Notes: generated by a model not told the origin, from the letters alone. A stretch of DNA of 64,000 nucleotides from DATKGW01 sp035510605 (GCA_035510605.1 DATKGW010000012.1:62001-126000); one strand, 5' to 3'; positions 26,911-36,511 are shown, counted from the first letter of the stretch. Translations and numbers: made by a program.

Positions 26911-27240
26911 ATGAAGAGAGTGGCAGTGTTTTTTGTAATTGTCATTATTTGTTTGGCGGCCTTGCTGATATTTGCAATTCACACTCAGTCGCCGCTACCA
27001 AATTCTGCAGTCGGAGTTGCTAGCGAGATAAAAGGTGCAGAAGTTTCCAAACACAACAAAAGCACCGATTGCTGGACATCAATCGGTGGCAGTGTATACG
27101 ACTTAAGCGTATATTTTAATGCCAACCCAGATCAGGATGCTTCAAAATTCTGCGGCCTTATAGAACCCGGCGCCACATTACCGACAAACTTAAAAGCAGA
27201 AACGCTTAGTACTTATTCTATTGGTGTTTTAACACCGTAG
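26911..27240 (+). CDS. anchored cytochrome b5-like domain protein lacking heme ligands
   Basis: A 109-aa protein with an N-terminal transmembrane/signal segment and a cytochrome b5-like domain. The fold signature is clear: VSKHNKSTDCWTSIGGSVYD, then a Tyr-Phe helix and a final STYSIGVL, which match H-N-x-x-x-D-C-W-x-x-I-x-G-x-V-Y-D and the Y-x-I-G-x-L end. However the axial His motif HPGG is replaced by NPDQ, and no His appears at the second ligand position. It probably does not bind heme in the usual way. It converges with the FAS1 gene, 10 nt away. Confidence 0.7.
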   Translation: MKRVAVFFVIVIICLAALLIFAIHTQSPLPNSAVGVASEIKGAEVSKHNKSTDCWTSIGGSVYDLSVYFNANPDQDASKFCGLIEPGATLPTNLKAETLSTYSIGVLTP

Positions 27241-27250
27241 TTTTAGCATT

Positions 27251-27832
27251 CTACTGCGGTAACAATACTGCATCAACAATGTAAATTGTGCCGTTAGAGG
27301 CAACTATCGGGCCTTTTACTACATTGGCTTGGTCGCCCTTGGCGTCTGTAAATATGGGTTTACTGCCTTGTAAATTAGCAATAATCTCTTGGCCTTCGTT
27401 GGTTTTAATCTTGGTATTATCCGGGATATTTTTAGTATCTATAGAAACGGTAGCCATATGATATTTTGTAATATCGGTTGCCGCGGTTTGATTTTGGCCG
27501 GTTAAAAGTTGATCGCTATAGCTTGACGGCAAAGTTTTAAAAGCCATGTTGTTGGGCACAATGACCAGTAATGTGGTACCGGAGCTTGCCGTTTTTAGCT
27601 GGTCAACCAAGCTGGCATTTGTAAGAAGTTTATAAAAATTGCTCAGCGAGCTATCATTTTGGATGTAGCTGGCAATATCTTTAGAGCTATTACTGACTTT
27701 GGTTGGCGAATAGCTATTTGCATCTGTTGGATTGTTAGAGCTACTACCGCCATACAAAATATACCAGATTGCACCAAGCGCTATTATCACCAGAATAATT
27801 ATTACTATTGTATAAATCTTTTTCTTTGGCAC
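27251..27832 (-). CDS. membrane-anchored fasciclin (FAS1) domain protein
   Basis: A 193-aa protein with an N-terminal transmembrane helix (about residues 6-28), a Ser/Asn/Pro linker, and one FAS1 domain. The domain shows LSNFYKLLTNASLVDQL, the H1-like TTLLVIVPNNMAFKTL and the H2-like GTIYIVDAVLLPQ at the C-terminus, with a central YHM. FAS1 domains mediate adhesion in surface proteins; this one would face outward. Start GTG with GAGGT 6 nt upstream. Confidence 0.82.
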   Translation of the reverse strand: MPKKKIYTIVIIILVIIALGAIWYILYGGSSSNNPTDANSYSPTKVSNSSKDIASYIQNDSSLSNFYKLLTNASLVDQLKTASSGTTLLVIVPNNMAFKTLPSSYSDQLLTGQNQTAATDITKYHMATVSIDTKNIPDNTKIKTNEGQEIIANLQGSKPIFTDAKGDQANVVKGPIVASNGTIYIVDAVLLPQ

Positions 27833-27896
27833 TTGTCTACCTCGCTTAGTAACTTATAAAAAGTATAAACCAAGTGAGGGCTAAAGCGCTAGCTTT

Positions 27897-28967
27897 TTAA
27901 GATTCTAAGAATTCGCGGATGCGCAGGGCAGCCGTGGCGCCTTCGCCGACAGCACTGGCAATTTGCATGGTAGCGCCGCTGCGTACATCGCCGGCGGCAA
28001 AAACACCTTTTAGGTTAGTCCGCATACATTCATCGGTTTTGATAAACCCAATCGGGTCAAATTCCAAACCAGAAGTTCGCAAAAAAGCTGTATTGGGGCT
28101 CAAACCAATAAACACAAATACACCGTCGGGGGTAAATTCTACCTTTTTGCCGGATTTTACATCGGTACCGATAACCTTGTTAACAAATTTACCATCACCG
28201 ATAATTTCGTCTATTGTTACACCTATATGCACGGTAATCTTATCGTTCTTTTCTAATTGGTGGAGTAAGACATCACTGGCTTTTAGCTTACTGCGAACCA
28301 GCAAGTCTATATGCGATGCAAAACGGGTTAAAAATAATGATTCTTGGACAGCCGAATTGCCACCGCCCACAACCACCAGTTTTTTGTTACGGTAAAAGGC
28401 GCCGTCACAAGTGGCGCAGTAATGAACTCCGCGGGCATAGTAGGTGTCTTCACCCGGAATGCCAAGTTTTTTATATTCGCTGCCGGTGGCAATCAAAACC
28501 GCCCTCGCGTAACGATCGCCATCGGTAGTTGCCACTTTAATATTATCGTCAAGCCTCTCGATATTTGTCACTTCGGCCAATTCAATTTTGGTACCAAAAC
28601 GCTCGGCCTGCTTACGCAAGTTCTCGGCTAATTCGAGCCCGTCAATACCATCCGGAAAACCGGGGTAATTATCAACCCTGTCGGTTACCGCCGCCAAGCC
28701 GCCAATCACCGCTTTTTCGTAAAGCACGGTCTCTATATCTTCGCGGGTAGTGTAAATGGCAGCCGTTAACGCTGTCGGTCCGGCACCTATCATAATAACG
28801 TCATGGTTGGGGATGGTTTTTTCTTGAGCATCTACTTTTGTATCAAATAATGGTTTTAGATCATCAGTCATCGGTAATTTCTTAATTGTAGGCTTAGCTA
28901 CCGTTGCTGATACAGAGCAAACATTTGCCACTTCACCAAGATTCTGTTGATTTTTTGTGTCTGCCAT
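27897..28967 (-). CDS. trxB: Thioredoxin reductase
   Basis: A 356-aa low-molecular-weight thioredoxin reductase. It has the FAD-binding MIGAGPTALTAAIYTTRE, the redox-active YCATCDGAFY, the NADPH motif VVGGGNSAVQESLF, and the C-terminal FAAGDVRSGATMQIASAVGE. The N-terminus carries about 50 extra residues before the FAD domain, with Lys/Asp-rich, probably disordered sequence. It lies 10 nt after a glutaredoxin gene; the two could form a flavoprotein-to-glutaredoxin couple. Confidence 0.93.
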   Translation of the reverse strand: MADTKNQQNLGEVANVCSVSATVAKPTIKKLPMTDDLKPLFDTKVDAQEKTIPNHDVIMIGAGPTALTAAIYTTREDIETVLYEKAVIGGLAAVTDRVDNYPGFPDGIDGLELAENLRKQAERFGTKIELAEVTNIERLDDNIKVATTDGDRYARAVLIATGSEYKKLGIPGEDTYYARGVHYCATCDGAFYRNKKLVVVGGGNSAVQESLFLTRFASHIDLLVRSKLKASDVLLHQLEKNDKITVHIGVTIDEIIGDGKFVNKVIGTDVKSGKKVEFTPDGVFVFIGLSPNTAFLRTSGLEFDPIGFIKTDECMRTNLKGVFAAGDVRSGATMQIASAVGEGATAALRIREFLES

Positions 28968-28977
28968 AAATAGTTAT

Positions 28978-29226
28978 TTAAGTCACTGCTGGCGCTAATT
29001 TTGCCAGATTATATCCTACTATCACTTCTTTACTATCATCCTGTCTGGTAACTATTGTCACAGGCACTGCCATTTGCCCGCTAAACTCAACCGCCTCTTT
29101 AGCCCGTTCCGGATGCTCATCAAGGTTAACTTCGCTATAAGAAAAGCCTTTGGCAGTCAACCACTTTTTTACCATAACGCAATAAGCACAGGTATTGGTC
29201 GTATAGATTGTTATGTCTTTTGTCAT
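28978..29226 (-). CDS. glutaredoxin-like protein
   Basis: An 82-aa thioredoxin-fold protein with the redox motif CAYC (TTNTCAYCVMVKKWL), VPVTIV carrying the cis-Pro, and a C-terminal helix. It resembles glutaredoxin/NrdH-type proteins. No glutathione biosynthesis genes are visible here, and the adjoining trxB suggests reduction by thioredoxin reductase, as known for NrdH-redoxins. An AAAGGAT ribosome-binding site precedes the ATG. Confidence 0.87.
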   Translation of the reverse strand: MTKDITIYTTNTCAYCVMVKKWLTAKGFSYSEVNLDEHPERAKEAVEFSGQMAVPVTIVTRQDDSKEVIVGYNLAKLAPAVT

Positions 29227-29315
29227 TTTTAAATATCCTTTTGTTACTTTACTTTTTATAGTTTATTATGTTAATGATTAAATGTCAAACACTATATATG
29301 GTGTACTAAGCCCTT

Positions 29316-29858
29316 CTACTGACCTATTTTAAGCAATTGTACGTCAAATACAAGTGCTGCATTGGCCGGAATGCCGGAGCCTTGGGGTGGATTGGCGCCA
29401 TATGCCAAATTCGATGGAATTATTAAGCGCCGCGTTCCACCAACCTTCATCCCCGGTATACCTTTTGTCCAACCGGCAATAACTTGGTTTAAGGGAAAGC
29501 TGACGGCTTGGCCACTGTCTAGAGAACTCTGAAAGATGGTGCCGTCGCTAGCTGTCGCCCCGGTATAATTTACCGTAACCGTATCACCAGCTTTAACTTC
29601 TGCCCCGGTACCCTGCGTTAAATCAATAATTTGTAAGCTACTAACCGTGCCAACCGGATTATAGTTTGATAATTTAGTTCCTTGCAATTTTTTACCTCCC
29701 GAATTAGTTTGCTGGTTCAAGGCTGCCTGAATCTGTTGATCTTGGCTCTGTTGGCTTTGGGTGGCTAAAATGTAATAGGCAATTCCACCGATTGTTGAGC
29801 CTAAAAACAACAGAGCCAAAACCAAAGAAACAATTCTTTGGGTTTTTGTTGTTGACAT
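29316..29858 (-). CDS. membrane-anchored FKBP-type peptidyl-prolyl isomerase
   Basis: A 180-aa protein with an N-terminal transmembrane anchor (about residues 11-32), a Gln-rich linker and a C-terminal FKBP domain. The domain has GDTVTVNYTGATASDGTIF, VIAGWTKGIPGMKVGGTRRL, IPSNLAYG and NAALVFDVQLL, all core FKBP motifs. It should act outside the membrane to help surface proteins fold. AGGGAG lies before the ATG, and TATAAT is found further upstream, so this gene has a conventional leader. Confidence 0.92.
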   Translation of the reverse strand: MSTTKTQRIVSLVLALLFLGSTIGGIAYYILATQSQQSQDQQIQAALNQQTNSGGKKLQGTKLSNYNPVGTVSSLQIIDLTQGTGAEVKAGDTVTVNYTGATASDGTIFQSSLDSGQAVSFPLNQVIAGWTKGIPGMKVGGTRRLIIPSNLAYGANPPQGSGIPANAALVFDVQLLKIGQ

Positions 29859-29942
29859 AATTTCTCCCTAACTAGATGTTTATTATATCAAGGTTGAGTA
29901 GAGACAACCACAGTTAAAATGACGTTAAATTTACTTTAAAAT

Positions 29943-32459
29943 TTATAACCGTTCGGCGCCGAATTTTTGGGAGGCTGCAGAGGCTACGGAATCAAGCAAG
30001 CCATTTACCTCTTCGGCTTTTAGAGTCTTTTCGTAAGAAGCAATCTTCAGTCTAAATGCGAACTGTTTGTGATCTTGATCATCTGGGCGTTGATAAATAT
30101 CCAGCGGGCTAAGCTCAAAAAAGCTGTTGGCCGGTTTTATCTTGTTGATTTCGTCATATACAAAATCAAAAATTGCGGCAAAAGTTACATTATTAGGCGT
30201 TTTAAGCGATATATCTTGTTCTACTTTGGGGTATTTTGGCAAGGGAATGTAATCTGTAAGACCACTCTTGAATTTTAGGATTTTAGCAACATCAACCTCG
30301 AAACCGGTTGTAAATTCCGGCAATTTAAGCGCTACTCTCACGGCTGACTTAAACTCCCCGACCACTCCTATTAACTCACCGCTCTTAAATTCTGTCACCA
30401 TGGCGCTTCGAGACGTTTCGAATGGTGCAACCATTTGTTCGTTAATTTTTAACTCAGCGTGCTCTGGCAAAGTCGTAAAAACCAGATGAATACCAAGCTT
30501 AGCTAGTAAGTGCGACAAGTAATTTTGAGCCTCAAAATAAGGTGCTCCGGAATAATCTTTTGCAGATTTTAAGTTGGCGGCAAAAACAAGAGCCAGGTGT
30601 TCTTCTTCTATTGGCAATTTTTCTTCGTCTAGCCAATCTTTAATATGAGTCTTGCCAATCTCAAATAGTGCAAATTGATCATAGTCGGCTTTGATATTTG
30701 GGTGGACCTTCTCCAGCAAACTGGGCAAAATACTCAAGCGATAATATTGCAAATCCGGACTCAAAGCGTTACTTAACTGATAAGCTAACTCTCTGTTTTG
30801 GCCGGATTTTTCTAACAAATTGCCATGCACGAAACTGTAAGTTAACAGCTCATTGGCACCGGCAGCTTGCAGGATTTGCCTGATTTCGTCTTTCAATTTA
30901 AGTAAATCATTAGTTTTGGCCGGTTTTAGGCTGCGCTTTGGTAGCTCTAGAGGCAATTTATCGTAGCCCAGAAGGCGGCCAACTTCTTCTACAACATCTT
31001 CCGGAATCTCAATATCGGTACGCCAGAAAGGTGGCTCAATACTTAAAGTTTCACCTTGATTCGTAACTATAAAATCGACATTTTGAAGAGTTTGAACAAT
31101 CTGGCTGGCATCACGGTTTAAACCGAGCCGATCATTGATAAATTTGGGCGTAACTAATACAGGGTTAGCGGTTTTAAGATGTTTGTCGTCGATAATTTGG
31201 CTGGCAATTTCGGCACCGACCACTTCGTGCATAGTCTTTATGGTTTGAGCTAGCACTTTATCATTTTGCAACGGGTTTTGGCCTTTACTAAAACGAGTTA
31301 CGGCATCGGTAAACAAACCATGCGTCATAGCGGTTTTGCGGATGGAGTACATATCAAAATTGGCGCATTCGATAATAATATTTTTTGTGGTGGCATCTAC
31401 CTCCGTATCAAAGCCGCCCATCACGCCACCCAAGCCAATGGCTTTGGTAGCGGTAGCAATTAAAATTGCTTCTGCTCGGGGCTGTAGCTCTTTGCCGCCT
31501 AGTAGAGTCAGTTTCTCACCTTCCGTGGGATAGCGTGTGCAAAGAGTTGCCTGGTTAGCTCCATTATCTTGGGCTTTCACCTTATCGTAATCGTAAGCAT
31601 GCAGCGGCTGGGCGGTCAGCAGCATCATAAAGTTGGTGATATCAACCACATTATTTATCGGCCGAATACCGAGTTTAAACAGATAAGTCTGTAACTGTAA
31701 TGGGCTCGGTTTTACGGTGACATTACTCATAGCTACGGCCATAAATCGTGGAACCAGCTCCGGCAGCTCATTTTTGATAGCTAGTGGCAATTCTAAGCCT
31801 TGCACGCTAACCTGGCTTGGCGTTTGCGTGTACCAAGTTGGGCTAGCAAATGGGATATTTTGGATCCCGGCGATTTCGCGGGCAATGCCTAAAATACCAA
31901 ATAAATCCGGGCGATGCGTAAACATCTTGTTTTCGATGTCTATAATGTAATCGCTTAAGTCGTAGGCTTCGGTCAGCGGTGTGCCGGGTTTAAAATCATC
32001 CGGCAAAACTACTATTCCGGCGTGATCATCGCCAAAATCCAGCTCACGGGCGCTGGCAATCATGCCATGGCTTTTTACGCCTCTTAAATCTTTAGCCTCC
32101 AGTACAAACGGCTTATCGCTGCCATGAGTCTCCGGCACGGTTGCGCCTGGCGGTAACCAGATTACAGTTTGGCCGGCGGCAACATTATTAGCTCCACACA
32201 CTACCTGCACATGGCCGTTCGTGTCACGTTCTACATCTTTTACAGTACCGCTGTCATCAACTGTGCAAACATGTAGTTTTTCGGCGTTGGGATGATTATC
32301 ACAATTTATGACTTTAACAACTAGTGCACCCTTGTATTTTTCACCTAAATTGGCAACGGATTCCACCTCTCCGAGTTGCGCCCCGATTTTTTCTACCAAT
32401 TGCTCTATTGGTAAGTCAACTTTTGTATACTCCTTCAGCCAGTTAACAGATATTTTCAT
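29943..32459 (-). CDS. pheT: Phenylalanyl-tRNA synthetase subunit beta
   Basis: The 838-aa beta subunit. Domain order is normal: N-terminal tRNA-binding OB fold (VVKVINCDNHPNAEKLHVC), B3/B4 region (editing, with PRFMAVAMSNV and INNVVDITNFMML), B5 domain, catalytic-like core (DVVEEVGRLLGYDKLP) and C-terminal anticodon-binding ferredoxin-like domain (PKYPKVEQDISL). Its ATG shares one base with the TGA stop of pheS (TGATG), so the two subunits are translationally coupled. Confidence 0.96.
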   Translation of the reverse strand: MKISVNWLKEYTKVDLPIEQLVEKIGAQLGEVESVANLGEKYKGALVVKVINCDNHPNAEKLHVCTVDDSGTVKDVERDTNGHVQVVCGANNVAAGQTVIWLPPGATVPETHGSDKPFVLEAKDLRGVKSHGMIASARELDFGDDHAGIVVLPDDFKPGTPLTEAYDLSDYIIDIENKMFTHRPDLFGILGIAREIAGIQNIPFASPTWYTQTPSQVSVQGLELPLAIKNELPELVPRFMAVAMSNVTVKPSPLQLQTYLFKLGIRPINNVVDITNFMMLLTAQPLHAYDYDKVKAQDNGANQATLCTRYPTEGEKLTLLGGKELQPRAEAILIATATKAIGLGGVMGGFDTEVDATTKNIIIECANFDMYSIRKTAMTHGLFTDAVTRFSKGQNPLQNDKVLAQTIKTMHEVVGAEIASQIIDDKHLKTANPVLVTPKFINDRLGLNRDASQIVQTLQNVDFIVTNQGETLSIEPPFWRTDIEIPEDVVEEVGRLLGYDKLPLELPKRSLKPAKTNDLLKLKDEIRQILQAAGANELLTYSFVHGNLLEKSGQNRELAYQLSNALSPDLQYYRLSILPSLLEKVHPNIKADYDQFALFEIGKTHIKDWLDEEKLPIEEEHLALVFAANLKSAKDYSGAPYFEAQNYLSHLLAKLGIHLVFTTLPEHAELKINEQMVAPFETSRSAMVTEFKSGELIGVVGEFKSAVRVALKLPEFTTGFEVDVAKILKFKSGLTDYIPLPKYPKVEQDISLKTPNNVTFAAIFDFVYDEINKIKPANSFFELSPLDIYQRPDDQDHKQFAFRLKIASYEKTLKAEEVNGLLDSVASAASQKFGAERL

Positions 32460-33490
32460 CAGAATTGCCTCAAAAATTCTAATTTACCGGATTCAAAGTG
32501 CCGAATGTCTTCTATATCGTGCTTCATCATTACTAAGCGGTCGATTCCGCCGCCCCAGGCAAAACCGGTGTAAACCGTCGGGTCGATATCGGCCATTTTT
32601 AAAACGTTGGGGTGAATCATACCGCAACCCAAAAGCTCGATCCAACCGGTGTGGCCGCAAGTGGCACAACCGGCTTTTTTGCAAAACGGGCAACTGAGAG
32701 CAAACTCAAAACTCGGTTCGGTGAAGGGGAAGTAGAAGGGCTGAGTTTTAACTTCTAATTCCTGGCCGTAATATTCCTGCAGAAAGGTTTTTAGCGTGGC
32801 TATCAAATGCCCGGCATTGATACCTTTATCCACATAAACTCCCTCAAGCTGGTAAAAAGTATGTTCGTGTCGAGCATCCAGGTCCTCATTGCGGAATACC
32901 CGCCCGGGGATAACGACGCTTATGGCCTCTCCCTGCTCTAACCTGCCCTTTCTAGCTTTTAAAACCCGGTTTTGCATATTGCTGGTGTGGGCCGGTGCAA
33001 TTAGGCCGTCGATTGTCATAAAAGTGTCATAATCGTCCCTAGCCGGATGGCCTTCGGGGAAGTTCAGGCTTCCGAACATGTGATAATCATCATCAATTTC
33101 GCGCGATTCGACTACCTCAAACCCCATACGGTAAAAAATATCCAATACCTCTTTTGATTCACTCATTAAGGGATGGATTGTGCCAAATTGGCTGCTAAGC
33201 AAATGCGGGCGCTTGGATTGATCGGTATTAATATCGAACGGGGCGGTAACATCAATCGGTTTTAAATCCTCTTTTGCCTCAGAGTTTGCTACCCAAGATT
33301 CTACTTCTGTTTTTAAGGCATTAACCTCGGCCCCAAACTTGCCTCTGTCTTCTGCCGGCATATCTTTAATATGGCTATACAAATTCTTTAGAATAGGTTC
33401 GCGCAGAACCGAGCGTTTATCCTCTGATTTTTCGAATATTGTTTTTAGGGCTTCGGCTGCCTCTGCCACTTCTTTGTAGTTGTAGGCCAT
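32459..33490 (-). CDS. pheS: Phenylalanyl-tRNA synthetase subunit alpha
   Basis: The 343-aa catalytic subunit, class II. Motifs: HPLMSESKEVLDIFYRMGFE, FRNEDLDARHEHTFYQLEGV (motif 2), FPFTEPSFEFALSC, and the C-terminal GFAWGGGIDRLVMMKH (motif 3). A Cys cluster (CPFCKKAGCATCGHTGW) interrupts the region after EPSFEF, resembling a zinc knuckle; such insertions occur in some bacterial PheS. It is the first gene of the pheST pair. Confidence 0.95.
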   Translation of the reverse strand: MAYNYKEVAEAAEALKTIFEKSEDKRSVLREPILKNLYSHIKDMPAEDRGKFGAEVNALKTEVESWVANSEAKEDLKPIDVTAPFDINTDQSKRPHLLSSQFGTIHPLMSESKEVLDIFYRMGFEVVESREIDDDYHMFGSLNFPEGHPARDDYDTFMTIDGLIAPAHTSNMQNRVLKARKGRLEQGEAISVVIPGRVFRNEDLDARHEHTFYQLEGVYVDKGINAGHLIATLKTFLQEYYGQELEVKTQPFYFPFTEPSFEFALSCPFCKKAGCATCGHTGWIELLGCGMIHPNVLKMADIDPTVYTGFAWGGGIDRLVMMKHDIEDIRHFESGKLEFLRQF

Positions 33491-33541
33491 GATTAATAAT
33501 GATTATACGTATCTTTAACAACAAGCGCCAACTTTAAGTGA

Positions 33542-33547
33542 TAAAAT
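33542..33547 (+). promoter_or_regulatory. -10-like box of yajQ
   Basis: TAAAAT, 6 nt before the ATG at 33554; no Shine-Dalgarno sequence separates them. Confidence 0.35.
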
Positions 33548-33553
33548 CTATTT

Positions 33554-34054
33554 ATGGCCAGTATGAATTCATTCGACATTGTTAGCGATTACGATAAGGG
33601 TGAGCTTAATAATGTTTACGACCAAGCTCAGCGCGAGCTAATGAATCGTTACGATCTAAAAGGCACAAAAGCTGGGCTAGATTGGCTTGACGGCGACAAA
33701 ACGGCTTTTAAAATTACCGGCGACAGCGACTTTCATATAGAGGCAATCTTGGATATTATCCGCAAAAAGTTGGCTGCCCGCGGACAGAGTCAAAAAGTTC
33801 TGGACATTAGTCAAGATTCAACCACTACAAATTTGCAAACTACCAAAATCGTACCGCTTAAAAAGGGTATCGCCCAAGACAACGCTAAAAAAATCAGCGC
33901 CCTGATAAGAGATAATTACCCTAAAGTGAAAGCTCAAATCCAGGGCGACGAATTACGGGTGATGAGCCCTAAAAAAGACGAGCTGCAAGCCGTGATGGAC
34001 TTGCTTAGATCCCAAAATTTCGACTTCCCTCTCCAATTCACAAATTATAGATAA
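33554..34054 (+). CDS. yajQ: YajQ family nucleotide-binding protein
   Basis: A 166-aa member of the YajQ family, whose proteins bind nucleic acid and in some species cyclic di-GMP. The N-terminal SFDIVSDYDKGELNNV, then YDLKGTKAGLDW, and GIAQDNAKKISALIRDNYPKVKAQIQGDELRV are all diagnostic. Length is typical. A second in-frame ATG three codons later (MNSFDIV) matches the usual family start and is an alternative. Cellular role here unknown. Confidence 0.93.
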   Translation: MASMNSFDIVSDYDKGELNNVYDQAQRELMNRYDLKGTKAGLDWLDGDKTAFKITGDSDFHIEAILDIIRKKLAARGQSQKVLDISQDSTTTNLQTTKIVPLKKGIAQDNAKKISALIRDNYPKVKAQIQGDELRVMSPKKDELQAVMDLLRSQNFDFPLQFTNYR

Positions 34055-34061
34055 AAATCGT

Positions 34062-34067
34062 TATACT
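34062..34067 (+). promoter_or_regulatory. -10 box of the GH63-like gene
   Basis: TATACT, 9 nt before the ATG at 34077; TTCACA occurs 19 bp upstream of it. Confidence 0.4.
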
Positions 34068-34076
34068 TAATAGCAA

Positions 34077-35393
34077 ATGGAAACAAAACTCTTATCCGAG
34101 CAGTGCATAGCTGTACTTAAAGCCAACGACCGTAAATCCCATACCGTACCGGCACCGAATTTGTATCCGCACCAGTGGCTTTGGGATAGCTGTTTTGCCG
34201 CCATCGGATGGGCTCAAATAGATGCTCAGCGCGCCAAAAAAGAAATCTTGAGCTTAATACGCGGCCAATGGGATAACGGTATGATCCCGCATATTATTTT
34301 TAATATGGCGAATGAGTTCAGCCGCGACCGCAATATGTGGCGCAGTTGGGTTTCCAGCCTGTCGCCAAACGACATGGCTACCAGCGGTATTACACAGCCA
34401 CCGCTTTTAGCCGAAGCCGTCAGCCACATCGGCGCCCAACTTAAAAAACCGGAGCGCCAACTATTTTACAAAAAAGTTTTGCCCGCCATAATCCGCTACC
34501 ACCAGTGGCTGTATAACGAGCGCGATCCGCACAAAGAGGGTTTGGTGTTGCAAATTCACCCACACGAGACCGGCATGGATAATACTCCACCGTGGATAGA
34601 CCAATTGCGCGAGCATAGCTGGCCGTGGTGGGTCACAATTATAGAAAAACTGCATCTGGAAGGAATTATTAATTTTATCAGGCGCGACATCCGCTCGGTG
34701 CCCAGCGACCAGCGGGCCAGAAATATTGATGCCATGGTTTGCTGGGATGTCGTGCGCCGCTTACGCCGCAAGCATTACGATATAGACAAAGTTCTGCACC
34801 GCTCATTATTCGTCATAGACGATGTAGCTTTTAACAGCATTTTTGTTCGCAATAACACCATTTTACAAGAGATAGCTGCCGAGTCTCGTATAAAATTGCC
34901 CGAAGATCTACTAGAAAGCATGAAACGTACCGAGGCAGCCCTAGAAGAACTTTGGGACGAAAATTTTGCGGTCTATTTTAGCCGTGATTTTATCTCCAAC
35001 AAGCTACTGCGCGAACCGACAATTGCTAGCCTGCTGCCACTTTATGCCGGTACCATCAATAAAGAGCGAGCAGATAAACTGATCAGGATTTTGATGAACG
35101 ATAAAGCTTTTTGGCTTAAAAACCCTGTGCCTTCGGTCCCGCGCAATATGCGCTATTTTGACGCCAACCGTTACTGGCAAGGCCCGACCTGGATAAATAT
35201 GAACTGGCTGTTAATTGATGGTTTGGCGCGGATGGGCTACGAGGTTGAGGCAGAAGCCCTAAAAAGTCATACCGTAGAAATGATGCGCGAAAATGGCATC
35301 TGGGAATATTACAACCCGCTCACCGGCGAAGGTTTGGGCAGCCCCGATTTTACCTGGTCGGCCGCCCTGGCACTTGATTTACTCGAAGAATAA
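34077..35393 (+). CDS. (alpha/alpha)6-barrel glycoside hydrolase, GH63/MGH-like
   Basis: A 438-aa cytoplasmic protein with the six-hairpin glycosidase pattern. NLYPHQWLWDSCFAAIGWA near the N-terminus is the conserved substrate-binding W-D region, IRGQWDNGMIPHIIF follows, and the C-terminus has YWQGPTWINMNWLLIDGL and EYYNPLTGEGLGSPDFTWSA with a conserved acidic residue. This pattern fits GH63-type mannosylglycerate/glucosylglycerate hydrolases and related trehalase-like enzymes. No signal peptide, so it would act on an intracellular compatible solute or oligosaccharide. Substrate is inference. Confidence 0.78.
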   Translation: METKLLSEQCIAVLKANDRKSHTVPAPNLYPHQWLWDSCFAAIGWAQIDAQRAKKEILSLIRGQWDNGMIPHIIFNMANEFSRDRNMWRSWVSSLSPNDMATSGITQPPLLAEAVSHIGAQLKKPERQLFYKKVLPAIIRYHQWLYNERDPHKEGLVLQIHPHETGMDNTPPWIDQLREHSWPWWVTIIEKLHLEGIINFIRRDIRSVPSDQRARNIDAMVCWDVVRRLRRKHYDIDKVLHRSLFVIDDVAFNSIFVRNNTILQEIAAESRIKLPEDLLESMKRTEAALEELWDENFAVYFSRDFISNKLLREPTIASLLPLYAGTINKERADKLIRILMNDKAFWLKNPVPSVPRNMRYFDANRYWQGPTWINMNWLLIDGLARMGYEVEAEALKSHTVEMMRENGIWEYYNPLTGEGLGSPDFTWSAALALDLLEE

Positions 35394-35499
35394 GAGATAC
35401 TTGGCCGCCAAAATCAGCTGAACTTTAGCTGTGGATAATAGATATATGCTACTTATAAATTAGTGGTACTATTAAATTAATTAATTTGGGAGTTGTGTC

Positions 35500-36417
35500 A
35501 TGGCCGAAAAAGCTAAAAAGAAGAAGCTTAGTAAAAATGTTAAGAGGATAATCGGTGGAGTTGTAGTACTTTTAATAGTAATAATCGGCTTAATCATTTT
35601 GTTTGGCAGCCCTAGTGCAAATACCGTTTTTAAAGATATGAATGATACCATGCTTAAAACCAAGTCCGTCACAGTTAACGAAACATATAAAGGCGGCTCA
35701 GGTACAGATGTAATCGATCTTAGCGCTACCACCTATATGAACATGATGAGCAGTACACAGTTACTGGCTAAGGGGAATTTTACGCTCGATTTAACATCCA
35801 GCGGCACACCCATGACTGTTGATGCTGATTTTATCGCAACTGGCGGCGATAATTATATAAAGTTCAGCAAGTTGTCTTCGTCTGATGCCACATTGTCAGA
35901 CAGTTTTAGCATGGTTGAATCTAAAATAAAGGGCACCTGGATAAAAGCCAAAGACGGTGATAGCTTTGCTTCTTTTGCCAAGTTCCCTACAGAATCTTTA
36001 TCCAGCGTTTTGCCAACGCCATTTGCCAACCTGACAGACGCGCAACGAAAAGATGTGCTATCAATACTCCAAGACAAAAGCACCTACACCATAGAAGAAA
36101 GCTCCAAGGTAGATGTCGGCGGTGTTTCTGCCTACAAATACGCCATTACCTACAATAAAGACCAATATGACAAAGTAGCCAAAGCCATAGCCGGATATGT
36201 CAGCTATTTCAAATCAAGCAGCAGCGATAACAGCCAAATCAAATCCCTGACCGTATGGGTAAATATTAAGACCAAGCAAATCATAAAGATTGAATTTACC
36301 GGCACCACAGACCAAGGAGATATTACCGGCACCATTGCGTTTTCCGGATATAACCAAAATATAGCTGTAGAAAAACCCAGCGACTACTCGATTGAGTCAG
36401 AACTGTTATCTAACTAA
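35500..36417 (+). CDS. membrane-anchored LppX/LprG-like lipid-binding fold protein
   Basis: A 305-aa protein with a Lys-rich N-terminus, one transmembrane helix (about residues 17-36) and a large extracellular domain. The domain reads as beta-strands around a helix (SANTVFKDMNDTMLKTKSV, VDADFIATGGDNYIKF, SLTVWVNIKTKQIIKIEFTG), which resembles the LolA/LppX/LprG half-barrel fold. There is no lipobox Cys. It could carry a hydrophobic ligand; this is inference from overall pattern. A GGGAG ribosome-binding site lies 7 nt before the ATG. The 106 bp upstream are AT-rich with a weak CAGCT/AGCTG hairpin. Confidence 0.55.
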   Translation: MAEKAKKKKLSKNVKRIIGGVVVLLIVIIGLIILFGSPSANTVFKDMNDTMLKTKSVTVNETYKGGSGTDVIDLSATTYMNMMSSTQLLAKGNFTLDLTSSGTPMTVDADFIATGGDNYIKFSKLSSSDATLSDSFSMVESKIKGTWIKAKDGDSFASFAKFPTESLSSVLPTPFANLTDAQRKDVLSILQDKSTYTIEESSKVDVGGVSAYKYAITYNKDQYDKVAKAIAGYVSYFKSSSSDNSQIKSLTVWVNIKTKQIIKIEFTGTTDQGDITGTIAFSGYNQNIAVEKPSDYSIESELLSN

Positions 36418-36511
36418 GGCCACCCTTACTAGCACTAGATTGGCTAGAAGATTATTATCGCTTTTCGGCCTTTTGACCTCGTCGGCATAAATACACATTT
36501 ATGGAAGCGAT

